A stretch of DNA of 64,000 nucleotides from the NCBI GenBank assembly GCA_030765065.1, contig CM060990.1:668390118-668454117 (forward strand), in the 5' to 3' direction. A program made the position numbers and the translations under genes. Shown piece after piece: positions 10,323 to 20,369 of this stretch; the stretch's first letter is position 1, and every line of letters starts with the position of its first letter. The notes beneath the pieces are model-generated. The model worked only from the letters and a program-made list of their open reading frames with translations. It was not told the DNA's origin and did not search any database. The stretch comes from Deroplatys truncata. Lineage: Eukaryota; Arthropoda; Insecta; Mantodea; Mantidae.

Positions 10323-10934
10323 CAGGGTGGACCATTCAAGTTAGACTGTACAGTTTCTCAAAAACTAAGCGTTTTAGAAAGAAATGTCTTTAATAAAGGT
10401 TGCTTGGTATTATGGGGGGAAGTAAATGCTATTAGTCGTCCTTTATTTGGAGGACGTTATGATGGACATTTTAGGGTCAATTTAAGTTTTTAAATGGGAA
10501 CCTACCTTTTTATGTTGTTTTCTCACTCCTCATAGAAAATCACACCACACTTGTATAAATCACTTTGCAGTTGTTCTTATACCAAAGTAAATAACAACGA
10601 AAATTCTGAATGGCTGTGTATGAAGAGCGCAATGAATGGTCATTTGAGGGTCAAGTTACGTTTCGTAATTGGGAACCAACATTTTTAATTTTTTCCCCCT
10701 TATTCCTCCTCACTAAATAAAAAGCTTTTCATAAACCATTTAATGATGAGAAAACGACATACAAAATGTAGGTTCCCATTTAAAGAAACTAAATTGACCC
10801 TAAAATGACCATCATAAACACGACTAATGGATATACTTTCCCCCATAATATCAAGCAACCTTTATTCAAGACATTTATTTCTACAACGCTTAGTTTTGGA
10901 GATATTGCACAGTCTCAACTTAAATGATCCATCG
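10323..10934. mobile_element. Fold-back MITE with about 180-bp inverted repeats
   Basis: The left arm (10323 to about 10510) starts CAGGGTGGACCATT. The right arm (about 10755-10934) is its near reverse complement, starting CGATGGATCATTTAAG. Shared inner blocks include TTAGTCGT, ATTTTAGGGTCAATTTA and AATGGGAACCTAC. Both ends abut TA (10321-10322 and 10935-10936), as expected for Tc1/mariner-type insertion. The centre encodes nothing recognisable. The CAGGGTG start resembles the autonomous-type element at 46710. Confidence 0.85.
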
Positions 10935-10936
10935 TA

Positions 10937-11942
10937 TATATCTTTTATGATGTCTGGAATGAAAATGTTTTAATGTGTAATAATTTGCAATTATTAAGGC
11001 GCTTTATCAGATACTATTATGATAAAAATATTGTTTTTAAGCATGCACAGAACATTTATAATTATGCTTTAGATTAAAAACGTTATGTTTTAAGAATGAT
11101 ATCACTACTTTGAAAAATAATTAGGGAAACAGTACGGAATTTTGGATAAAACATTTAAAAGCATACGTTTTTAAAACCTTTAACCTTGATTTCCTCATAA
11201 TCTTATTTTTCTACATTTTTGCCAGTTTAAAATGGTACCCGTGATGCACGTTGTGTTTAATTCCATTTAGAATTTCAGTATACCTTCTTTGTAGGCTAAT
11301 GAGAGCTAAGGAACGCTTCCTTAATCTGAAGCAAAACTTTGGATTTAACGTTTTGTAACGTAGTGCATGATTGATGATTAGAAAATTTGTAGTGTTACAT
11401 ACTTTATTTATTTCAAGTAAAATTTCTAAATGTAATATTTGTATTACGCAGAGTGCTTTACATGATAGTCAACTTTTAATTCTAAATAATTATTTTCTTT
11501 TAAAGTTAGCTACATAGAACCATGAAAATTAAGTTTATGCTATAATCTCTTTTAAAGAAGCCGTGGAAGTTAGTAGTTTCATTAGTGAATGTCCTTAATA
11601 CAGTAATGTAAAGTACAAATATTTTCAAAATATATAATGGAGTGTGAAAGGAAAACCTTTTTAACCTAAACCTTACGACATTTTTATGAAATTTTAAGTT
11701 TCTTTACGCATAAGTGAACAGCTTCCTTGAGAAACGTATCAATAATTGTATATGTGTAAAACCTTTAAGATTATTTTGCAATTAGAAGACACAATAATCA
11801 GTAAACAATATTTAAACTTTAAAAATAAATGTTTAATAATCAGTAAAATTTAGTTGAAACAGGGAATAAAGCTTACAAGAAGACTTAATTGCTTTAATTC
11901 TGAACATAAAGCATGAAAACCACCATATAATGTCTACAAATA
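10937..11942. other. No gene recognised
   Basis: About 1 kb of strongly AT-rich DNA, without a repeat shared in the window or a plausible frame. Confidence 0.5.
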
Positions 11943-11944
11943 TA

Positions 11945-12542
11945 CAGGTTGTAACAAAAATGTACGGCATAAATTGCAGGACATATTCCTCACACGTAGA
12001 CGAAGAAATTATGTTATAGGAACATGGGTCTGGAAACGCTTTGTTACCATGTTACAACTCATTTTCTAAAACTCCTTAATCATGAGAAACACACAAGAAT
12101 AGAAGTACCAGCATACCACATGCAACTCTTTCTCAAACGAGATGTTGAATATGCCCTCCGTGAGCATTGATACATGTATCAACCCGCCGTCGTAGTGAAT
12201 CCCGGATGCGCTGATTTATCCCTGGAGTATTGCGTATGGTTTCGCAGCCTTTCATAATACGGGCACAGAGACTCTAAAAATTTGATACAGGGACATGTAA
12301 AGCAAAGTACTGGCAGTGCACATACGATAATGACAACGTAACCAGACGTAACCAAGAGTGCATGTTCCCCATGTTTCTAACGTTCTGTTCGTGTATATAT
12401 CCCATGATTAATGAGTTGGAGAAAATGAGCTGTAACATGGAAACAAAGTGTTTCCAGAACCATGTTCATATAGCATAACTTCTTCGTCTGCGTGTGAGGA
12501 ATCTGTCCTGCAATTTTTGTCGTACATTTTTGTTACACTCTG
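11945..12542. mobile_element. Deleted DD41D-type transposon (MITE) with about 135-bp inverted repeats
   Basis: The left arm from 11945 begins CAGGTTGTAACAAAAATGTACG. The right arm, read inward from 12542, begins CAGAGTGTAACAAAAATGTACG, and similarity continues for about 135 bp through CTCACACG and GAAACGCTTTGTTACCATG. TA flanks both ends (11943-11944, 12543-12544). The middle retains the C-terminal transposase codons described separately, showing that it is a deletion derivative of a once coding transposon. Confidence 0.85.
12133..12280 (-). pseudogene. C-terminal remnant of a DD41D-type (DUF4817-linked) transposase
   Basis: Minus-strand codons read ARIMKGCETIRNTPG..., RRRVDTCINAHGGHIQHLV and then TGA. 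This matches the C-terminal pattern of the family (R-x-R-I/V-x-ACETIR-NTPG, then CI-x-A-x-GGHFEHLL), also seen at 38600-38703. The catalytic domain and N-terminus are gone. The stop is in the expected place, so the reading frame of this remnant survived. Confidence 0.75.
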
Positions 12543-12619
12543 TAAGTTATGAACCAGAAAGCCTCTTGGGTAATTGTCCCGATCAAAAGCTAATATAGAA
12601 ATCTCAGACTAAACAGATA

Positions 12620-13843
12620 CACTACGTGATCAAAAGTATCCGGACACCTGGCTGAAAATGACGTACAAGTTCTGGCGCCCTCCATCGGTAATGTTGGAAG
12701 TCAATATGGTGTTGGCCTACCCTTAGCCTTGATGACAGCGTTCACTCTCGCAGGCATACTTTCAATCAGGTGCTGGAAGGTTTCTTGGGGAATGGCAGCC
12801 CATTCTTCACGGAGTGCGGAACCGAGGAGAGGTATCGATGTAGGTCGGTGAGACCTGGCACGAAGTCGGCGTTCCAAAACCTCCCAAAGGTGTTCTATAG
12901 GATTCAAGTCAGGACCCTGTGCAGGCCAGTCAATTTCAGGGATGTTATTGTTGTAACCACTCCGCCACAGCCCGTGCAGTATGAACAGGTGCTCGATCGT
13001 GTTGAAAGATGCAATCGCCATCCTCGAATTGCTCTTCAACAGTGGGAAGCAAGAAGGTGCTTAAAATATCAATGTAGGTCTGCGCTGTGATCGTGCCACG
13101 CAAAACAACAAGGGGTACAAGCCCCTCCAGGAAAAACACGACCACACCATAACACCAGCACCTCCAAATTTCGCTGTTGGCACTACACACGCTGGCAGAT
13201 GACGTTCACCGGGCATCCGCCATACCCACACCCTGCCATCGAATCGCCACATTGTGTACCGTGATTCGTCACTCCACACAACGTTTTGCCACTGTTCAAT
13301 CGTGTAATGCTGACGCTCCTTACACCAAGCGAGGCGTGGTTTGGCATTTTCCTGCGTGATGTGTGGCTTATGAGCAGCCGCTCGACCATGGAATCCAAGG
13401 TTTCTCACCTCACGCCTAACTGTCATAGTACTTGGAGTAGATCCTGATGCAGTTTGAAATTTCTGTGTGATGGACTGGACAGATGTCTGCCTATTACTCT
13501 TTACGACCCTCTTCAAATGTCGGCGGTCTCTGCCAGTCAACAGGCGAGGTCGGCCTGTAAGTTTTTGTGCTGTACATGTCCCTTCACTATCACATCAGGA
13601 ACAGTGGACCTAGGGATGTTTAGGGGTGTGTGTATTACAGACTTCTGACACAAGTGACACCCAATCAGCTGACCACGTTCGAAGTCCGCGAGTTTCACGG
13701 AGCATCCCATTCTGCTGTTTCACGATGTCTAATGACTACTGAGGACGCGGATAATCAGTACTAGGCAGAAGGTGGCAGCACAATGCACCGAAGTTGAAAA
13801 ACGTATTTTTGTGGGGTGTTCGGATACTTTTGATCACATAGTG
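12620..13843 (-). mobile_element. Tc1-like transposon
   Basis: The terminal inverted repeats CACTACGTGATCAAAAGTAT (left) and CACTATGTGATCAAAAGTAT (right, reverse complement) bound a 1.2-kb unit. TA precedes the left end (12618-12619). The right flank is TT, presumably mutated. The interior encodes a Tc1-type transposase on the minus strand. Confidence 0.85.
12701..13710 (-). pseudogene. Tc1-like DD34E transposase, frameshifted
   Basis: Minus-strand segments in different frames join up in family order. From about 13710 there is an HTH region with DFERGQLIG. From 13540 there is TGRDRRHLKRVVKS, then the first catalytic Asp in VVWSDESRYT. From about 13125 there is GLVPLVVLRGTITAQ and the second Asp in QHDRAPVHTA. 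From about 12955 there is DWPAQGPDLNPIEHLWEVLE, with the catalytic Glu in IEHLW. The ends of the frames imply frameshifts near 13545, 13115 and 12955. The DDE residues are all visible, so loss of function comes from the frameshifts. The segment order and combined length match a full transposase of about 340 residues that acts on its own terminal repeats by cut and paste. Confidence 0.85.
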
Positions 13844-14009
13844 TTTGTAATAGATTACAGGTTTATTTCACCTATTTTGAAAGTAGAGATAGGTGTGGTT
13901 TATTACTGTACGGATTTGGTTCTGAAATAAAATATATATTATTCCATAATTTTTCCATATTTACTAGCTCCCAACTTGAGTTAGTCTATAGACCACCTTT
14001 GTTTTTGTG

Positions 14010-14810
14010 CTCTTGAACTCGAGATTTCACTGTAAATACCTGCTTTGAGGCCCCTGAACCCAAAAAAGCATTTTTGGTAAAAGGTACCTGTGTGTATGTG
14101 AATAGTATAACTCAAAAACTTAAAGTCGGATAAATACCAAATTTTGTATTTTGGTTTAGCATCTTTCAAAGATGAGACAAATAAAGATTTTCAAGAAAAT
14201 ACCCCACCCCAAACTATCCTTTACTTGAAGCATTTGTTGAAATTTTTGATATTCTAAAAAGGGTTAAAAAGTTTGATTAAAATACTATATATTAAAGTCA
14301 TTTAAATGACAAATAAAATGTACATCTTGAATTTTATGGGAATACGTTTGATGTCCTCTTTATTCTGAAGGAATATTGCATAATCTAGTATAACTGGTAA
14401 ACGTTAGGCGATAGACGAAAACATACTATACAATAAATGTTGATATTTTAAAAACACGCAATTCATTTCAAGTAACTTTTCTGTGGCGTAAGCAATTTCT
14501 GAGATATGCGTTATTAGTGGTTCGAATTTTTCAATACTTAAAGCCATTATTTTCAAGTCCTGTCGATTTTCAGTTGTTTCTCGCGATGTCATGGAAAGAG
14601 TATTGAATTTTAAGGCCAGCGTATAGCGTTCATTTCTAAAACATTTGACTATCGTTTTTTCCTTTCTAACTATAAAATAAAGGTATTTTTGGAAGGGTAT
14701 ATCTCATTTAAAATGAAGTACATAGGAAAATACATTTTCGTAAGAATTATTTGTATGCACAAATAAGCGATTGTGGGTAGAGATAGTCATGTGAATGTAA
14801 CACATCTTTC
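14010..14810 (+). repeat. Repeat D copy D4
   Basis: Plus-orientation D from the GAGATTTCACTG block, through GGATAAATACCAAA and TTTGATTAAAATACTATA, to the end motif AGAGATAGTCATGTGAATGTAACACATC. It holds the uninterrupted site TTCAATACTTAAAGCCATT at about 14535, which is the empty counterpart of the TTAA insertion in copy D5. Confidence 0.75.
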
Positions 14811-15286
14811 ATTGCTCTGCATTTTTACAAATATACACACTTATTTTATTACTTTAATATTCGTATATAATTCTCCAGGCCAAGTAAGAATCCTAGGTAT
14901 CATTCTTGGTTTAATGCAATTAATATCATATATAATATGCTTTCTGAGAGAATAAGAAATTTAAATACAATACAGTAAATGATTCATTTACACTTATGGT
15001 TGAAAGGAAATCCGTTTTAATGCGGGATAGTTTAGTACAATATCCAACTTTTAAATGTGTTAGTTTAATTCACATGTGTATTATAACCGGTTTGTTTTAA
15101 GAACTGTTCAACACATGTTTTGTATTGAAGTATTGACAAGGCAGTTGTATATTATACTTAAAGTTTAAACAAGTATTTATATTGATATGAAGTCTCACTT
15201 AGTGGTGATATTAAAATCCTGACAGTAATTAATGCATATACGGCGTGAGTGTTCTCATCCTGCGGATTGTTAACTAGGCAATCCTG
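14811..15286. other. No gene recognised
   Basis: AT-rich unique sequence up to the target duplication of LTR A2. Confidence 0.5.
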
Positions 15287-15291
15287 CATTT

Positions 15292-16221
15292 TGTTGTAGG
15301 AGTTGTATTGTATTTCGACTGTTGGGGAGCCGAACTTGAAGTAGTTGCAACCGCACGTATGGTAAAAAGTTTCCAGTAGCCTTCGCCCCAAATGTACTTT
15401 CCGGTGGCCTTTGCCCCAAATGCTTAAAAAATATTAGGTTTGTAATTTTTGACTGTTTCTTTAAATATTATATATTTATGTTTGCCTCGGCTGCGTCAGT
15501 ATTTATATTTCTTTTAGGCACATGAATGTCTTAGCAGGGGGTGGTTCTACTTAAGAATGTAGGCTTACACGGGTTATAATTTTATTCACTCATGTTATTA
15601 ATGCTTGACACTATTTAAATAACACTTCACTGATATAGAGAGAAAGCTGTGAGATTCTTTTATTAATTACTTGCGCTTTTTAACACAAACTATTTTCGTC
15701 TCACACGAATACGTATTAAATTTCTCGAGGACGCATCTCGCATCCGGTTAGGAACACTATCTAAAAGTAACAGACTTGATTTCTACCGCCTAAATTTGTA
15801 AATATCTGTATTTCAAGTCTCTGATTGTCTATTCCTAATCCAATAGAATACCTTCATTTAACTTAAGCTTTTTCGGGTTTTTGATTGTCTATTTATTAAA
15901 CTGGCTCAAAAATTAAAATTATTGTTGCTCCAAGAATTACCAGTAGTATTATTAAACTTTCAAATTCATTATTGCTCAAGGTTACCTCATTGTTAGAAAC
16001 TTTTAAACTATTTTTTGTCACAGCTCTTACATTATTAAATTACGTAATACATTCACATAACATTATTTTACATGTATACAATAGTATAAACATATATAAT
16101 GACTGTAATATACACTTTTTATATATTGTTTTATACATATATTGCTTTAAGTCGGGCTGTTATTGAATTTATATATTATATAATTAGACTGAAATCATTT
16201 AAGTGTTAAAATACTGCCTCA
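15292..16221 (-). mobile_element. Solo LTR, family A (copy A2), with 5-bp target duplication
   Basis: The minus-strand LTR begins TGAGGCAGTATTTTAAC (right end) and finishes ...CTCCTACAACA (left end). CATTT flanks it on both sides (15287-15291 and 16222-16226). No primer-binding site or internal sequence remains, so recombination has reduced a full retrotransposon to one LTR. It carries two of the 28-bp GGGGC modules and the CCAAT-like, AATAAA-like and GACGCAGCCGAG landmarks in order. Confidence 0.9.
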
Positions 16222-16301
16222 CATTTTACAGGCAATACGAAATGCAGGTGCTGACACTGCATTCACCACCCCGCTGATAGGGCTACGGTGGTGCTCGTTA
16301 A

Positions 16302-16375
16302 CGTGCTCTAGTAGCTCAGTGGATAACGTGCTGGAAAATCATGGTAAAAGTCGGAAGTTCAACTCACGCCTGCGA
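16302..16375 (+). repeat. tRNA-like sequence
   Basis: TAGTAGCTCAGTGGATAACG matches an A box and D-arm, and GGAAGTTCAACTC is a degraded B box at roughly the right spacing. The acceptor stem does not pair, so it is a SINE head or pseudo-tRNA. Confidence 0.5.
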
Positions 16376-16610
16376 ATAAATGAGCTTTTTATTAATTTCT
16401 GTTCATGTTTCGAGAACGTTCTAGCAAATCATGATTTCTTTCCGAATACACTAGAAAGTGGATTGGCCTATAAATAAGAAGTTCCAGCCATTCGTGTTCG
16501 CTATGGAACAATGTTTTCGAATAGAGAGTGTCTGAACACGCTGTTAGTATACGGGGAAGCGCAACAGAGCGCAACGGAGGCACGTCGTCTATAAAAAGTG
16601 CCTTCAAGTG

Positions 16611-16672
16611 GCAGTATTTGAACCTTGGACCTTCACCAGTGAAGGCTAACGCGCACACTGTTGCGCTACGAG
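16611..16672 (-). repeat. tRNA-like sequence
   Basis: On the minus strand, GTAGCGCAACAGTGTGCGCG resembles the A-box region of elongator tRNA-Met, and AGGTTCAAATACTGCC a B box. The anticodon loop has the wrong size and the acceptor stem is poor. SINE head or decayed tRNA copy. Confidence 0.5.
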
Positions 16673-17249
16673 TGCAAGTCAGTACCTGCACCGCGGTGCA
16701 AAGCAGCCATTTCGCCGAAATTGATACGACGCAATGCAGTGGATAGTGTTTACGGCATAGGCTGTACAACGCCGGGACTGTATGACTTCTTAATCCGCAG
16801 GTTGAGAAGACTCACCCGGTATATACAATTACTTAGTAATTATTAAGACTAACTTGAATAATCCAGTATTTCACCATTAGGAACATAAATATTATACTAG
16901 GAATACTTATTTTATTGTCACACACAAAGTAAGATTGACTAATTCCAAGAAATGGTGTAATAATATCGGTATCAATATGTTCAACAGATTATCAAGAGCC
17001 CATTCAGCAAGTCTAGATAGATTTAAAGTTACTCTAAAAGTTTTGCCTGTTGCAAACCCATTTTATAGTCTTAATGATTTTTTTTCAAGCCAATACTGAA
17101 ATTTTATTTTGAAGTGTTCTGTTTTATATTTTTGAATTTTTATTGTTTTTGCTTTACTGATCCATTTTATCATTCTCACTGCATTATTAACATATGTTAA
17201 TAGCTGTTTATAATGCAGTTCTACAACATAAATAAATATGGAATATATA
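16673..17249. other. No gene recognised
   Basis: Unassigned. The frames here are short and AT-driven. Confidence 0.4.
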
Positions 17250-17445
17250 TTCAAAGGTGAAAAGAAGGCGATTTTAACTAAATTTGGCGCACCTGCTCCA
17301 CATAGAAAACGTGTTGATTAATCTCCAAACAACCAGTTCCGTTATGGATTAAAAAGACAAAAGAAGCAGTTTAAGAACAAGCCCTTGCATGTTAGAAGAG
17401 CTGAAAGAGAGTATCAGGTAAGAAATGTACTTTTTTGGAAGATGA
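17250..17445 (+). pseudogene. Possible decayed exon or element-derived coding fragment
   Basis: One frame reads FKGEKKAILTKFGAPAPHRKRV, a TAA stop, then NQFRYGLKRQKKQFKNKP and VRRAEREYQ. The lysine/arginine-rich text looks protein-like against the AT-rich background. The CAG/GTAAGA after REYQ (about 17418) resembles a splice donor, although the frame stays open for another nine codons or so. I do not recognise the family. It may be an old exon or part of an unknown transposon. Confidence is low because compositional bias in AT/A-rich DNA also yields lysine-rich frames. Confidence 0.25.
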
Positions 17446-17528
17446 AATAATTCCTGTAAAACAAAATTTCTCAAAAGGATGCCAGAAGTATTTGGATATG
17501 TCAGGGGTAGATACAAATACTTCTGTTA
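17446..17528 (+). repeat. Repeat C, copy 1, left part (interrupted by LTR A3)
   Basis: AATTCCTGTAAAACAAAATTTC...GTATTTGGATATGTC and GGTAGATACAAATACTTC align with the tandem copies at 19998-20345. The remainder resumes after the LTR at 18475 with AACCATAGTTATAATTGTGAG. Confidence 0.65.
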
Positions 17529-18474
17529 TGAGGCAGTATTTTAACACTTGGATAATTTCAGTCTAATTATATAAATATGTAAATTCAGTAACAGTCCGCC
17601 TTAAAACAATATGTGTATGTAACAACAATTTGTAAAATGTAACAGTCATTGCATATGCTTATATTATTGTATCCATGAGTAATAATGTTATGTGAATGCA
17701 TTACGTAATTTAATGATGTAGGAGCTGTGAGAATAATAAGTTAAAAGTTGCTAACAATGAGGTAACTACGAGGTAACCTCGAGTCAATAATGAGAAAGAA
17801 AGTTTAACAGCTCTACTTGTGATTCTTGGAGTAACAATAATGTAATTTTAGTGACAGTTTATAAAAAATAGCCAATCAACAACCAGAAAAAGCTTTAGTT
17901 AAATGCAGGTATTCTGTTGGAATAGGATTAGTCAATCAGAGACTTGAAGTACAGAAATTTACAAGCTTAGACGGTTGAAATCTATTCAGTTGCCTGCAGA
18001 TAAGAGTTAATAACCAGACGCGAGATGTGTCCTCGAGAAATTAATTACGTGTTCGTGTGAGACGAAAACAGTATACGTGTTAAAAAGTGCAAGAATTAAA
18101 CAAAAGAATCTCACAGCTCTCGATATCAGTGAAGTGCTATTTAATTTGTGTCAAGGATTAATAAAAAGGAGTGAATTAAAACTTAAAATCTGTGTAAGCC
18201 TACATTCTTAGTCGTATCACAACGCTGCCAAGACTTCCATGTCTCTAACAATAATACTGACGCAGCCGAGGCAAACATAAATATTTAATACTTAAAGAAA
18301 CAAACAAATTACAAAGTTAATTGTTTTTAAACTTGGGGCAAAGGCCACCTGAAAGTACATTTGGGGCGAAGGCTACCGGAAAGCGGGTACTATACGTGTG
18401 GTTGCAACTACTACAAGTTCGGCTCCCCAACAGTTGAAATATAATACAACTCCTTCCAAAACTAGCTTTTCTCA
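17529..18474 (+). mobile_element. Solo LTR, family A (copy A3), inserted in repeat C
   Basis: TGAGGCAGTATTTTAACAC at the start and CTAGCTTTTCTCA at the end, flanked by GTTA at 17525-17528 and 18475-18478. The flanks belong to repeat C, whose uninterrupted copies at 20001 and 20185 show the empty site. Two 28-bp GGGGC modules are present, with a CGGGTAC insertion after them shared with copy A7. The last 25 bases differ from other copies, so the extreme 3' end is the least certain part. Confidence 0.8.
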
Positions 18475-18524
18475 GTTATAACCATAGTTATAATTGTGAG
18501 AACTTAAATCATTTGTGAGAATGT

Positions 18525-18775
18525 TATACAGGGGGTGGGGGGCACCTCGCGCAATGCGATCTATTGCGACTACCATTCCCAAGGAGGCTACAGGGCACAG
18601 ACGCGCGCCAAAACTAACAGTTCCTGGATTGAAAACCCGTCCTACTACTGAAACTGACCAGAGAGGGCGATGAACGACCCTTAAACCAAGCAGCCCTCCA
18701 GTGTTCACAGAGAATACTCTTTCCTTTGAGCAATTACCCGCGCCAACTGTCCGGCACTGTCTCATACCATGGAAT
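18525..18775 (+). repeat. GC-rich dispersed repeat H, copy 1
   Basis: Blocks CGATCTATTGCGACTACC, CCAGAGAGGGCGATG, GTTCACAGAGAATACTCTT and GTCCGGCAC occur in the same order in the reverse complement of 58500-58725. Neither copy keeps a common open frame, so it looks like a non-coding repeat or a retroposed RNA. Origin unknown. Confidence 0.6.
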
Positions 18776-18956
18776 TCAGAAGGGCATCTGAAACATAACA
18801 CTAGTCTGCATGATATCAGATGACTGAAAAATACTAAGTGATTTTGACTCAGTTTTTTATGCTGATTTCAGAACTGAGTTTAGTTTTTTTTCTATCGCGT
18901 ACAGTTTTTTCACAATTTCACTTCAAACATATAGAGATATAGAGATAAAAATATTG

Positions 18957-19510
18957 CTTCCGCCACTACACATAAAATTGGGCTTGATGAAGCAATTTGT
19001 AAGGGCTCTACCACAGGATGGACCCTGCCTCAAGTACCTTTCCAAGAAATTTACCCTCATTACACAAGACAAATTAAAGGCTGGAATTTTTGTTGGTCCA
19101 TAAATAAAGAAACTGATGAAGGATGAAGATTTTGAGAAGACAATGAATGAGAGAGAAATAGAAGCATGGACCGCCTTCCGATCAGTTACTGAAAACTCCT
19201 TAGGCAATAACAAAGATCCTAATTACAAGGCCATTGTCGAAACAATGTTGGAAAATTTCAAGAAGATGGGTTGTAACATGACTGTGTTATATACATGCAT
19301 TCACATATCGACTAATTTCCAGAAAATCTGGGACATTATAGTGAAGAGCAGGGTGAACGTTTTCACCAAGATATTAAGGAAATGGAGAGGAGGTACCAGG
19401 GGAGATGGAATGAAACTATGATGACCCACTACTGTTGGATGTTGAGGAGGGACAGTCATCTTCAAGGATCTACAAGGAAGTCAAAGAAGAGAAAGTTTGA
19501 AAACAATTAA
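18957..19510 (+). pseudogene. Decayed copy of a conserved, repeat-amplified insect protein
   Basis: The frame from 18957 reads LPPLHIKLGLMKQFVRAL, KAGIFVGP, a TAA where Gln is expected (about 19101), then KKLMKDEDFE, EAWTAF, SLGNNKDPNYK and FKKMGCNMT. After a frameshift near 19285 it continues HSHID, stop, FPENLGHYSEEQGERFHQD, RRYQGRWNE and HYCWMLRRD, ending TAA at 19508-19510. These phrases match, from memory, a family of uncharacterised proteins present in many copies in aphids, other insects and Hydra (HFLHSHLDFFPENLG, ERFHQD, YCW). Two stops and one frameshift make it non-functional. Multi-copy occurrence suggests it is carried by a mobile element, but I cannot name the element or function. 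Confidence 0.7.
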
Positions 19511-19799
19511 ATGAAACACTTTGGCTTCTTGTTTTGTTAAAATGTAGTCATGAAATAAATTAGGGGAGTTCTTGAGAGTATTCTTAAAATGTTTCTTGAA
19601 TAAAAACTTACCTTGTGTGAAATGGTATTTGAATACTTTTCTACCTTCATTAGTAAAATTGTCAAAACATTACTTCTTATTTTGTGTAAAAACCTGACGT
19701 GTTAGAAAACAACGGAAGTTATTTCTGGAATCGGCATAAGAACTTGTTTCAAGAACACCTACTTTTAAGAAATCATCTGACAAAAAGTTTGAAAATGCA

Positions 19800-19990
19800 G
19801 ACTAGTGTAATCAGGAAACGGAATGAAAGGGAAACTATGGAAAGGAAACCATGGTAGATGAGAAACAACCCCAGTATTTGCATACAGACCAGGGAAAACC
19901 ACAAAAAATCCAAGATCAGAGTGAACGGTCAATGGGAAGCGAAACCAGACCTCCCGAATGCGAGCCTCATACGTTACCGTGAAGCCATCT
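19800..19990 (-). repeat. tRNA-derived SINE
   Basis: The minus strand reads ATGGCTTCACGGTAACG (A-box region), CGCATTCGGGAGG and GGTTTCGCTTCCC (B box), followed by GTGGTTTTCCCTGG and CTACCATGGTTTCC, a body shared with the SINEs at 58265 and 27055. Confidence 0.65.
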
Positions 19991-19997
19991 CCTCAGT

Positions 19998-20345
19998 GCT
20001 ATGGGTGGATACAAACTATTTTGTTGTAGCTATAGTTATAATTGCGATAACTCAAATCATTTGTAAGAATATTAGACAATAAATTTATATCTTTGGAAAA
20101 CGAGGCAATTCCTGTAACCCAAATGCCTCAAAAAGACGCCAGGGGTATTTGGATATATTAGGATCATTTCTTCACCCCATCTGCTATGGGTAGATAGAAA
20201 TAATTTTATTATAACTATAGTTATAATTGGGAGAACTATATAATTTGTGACAATATTGACAAGAATCTTATATTTTTGGAAGAGGAATTATTCCTGTAAA
20301 CCACAATTTCCCAAATGAATGCCGGAAGCATTTGGATGTATTTTT
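19998..20345 (+). repeat. Two tandem units of repeat C
   Basis: Two direct units of about 180 bp (from about 19998 and 20182), each with CTATGGGT(G/A)GATA, CTATAGTTATAATTG and AATTCCTGTAA...GTATTTGGAT-like blocks. Further copies are at 17446 (plus 18475) and 22157. No coding content. They supply the empty site for LTR A3. Confidence 0.7.
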
Positions 20346-20369
20346 ATTTATACTTGGATAATTTTTATT

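Noticed and set aside
16392..16769. 125-codon minus-strand frame
   Set aside because: Covers a tRNA-like segment and unassigned sequence. No domain recognised.
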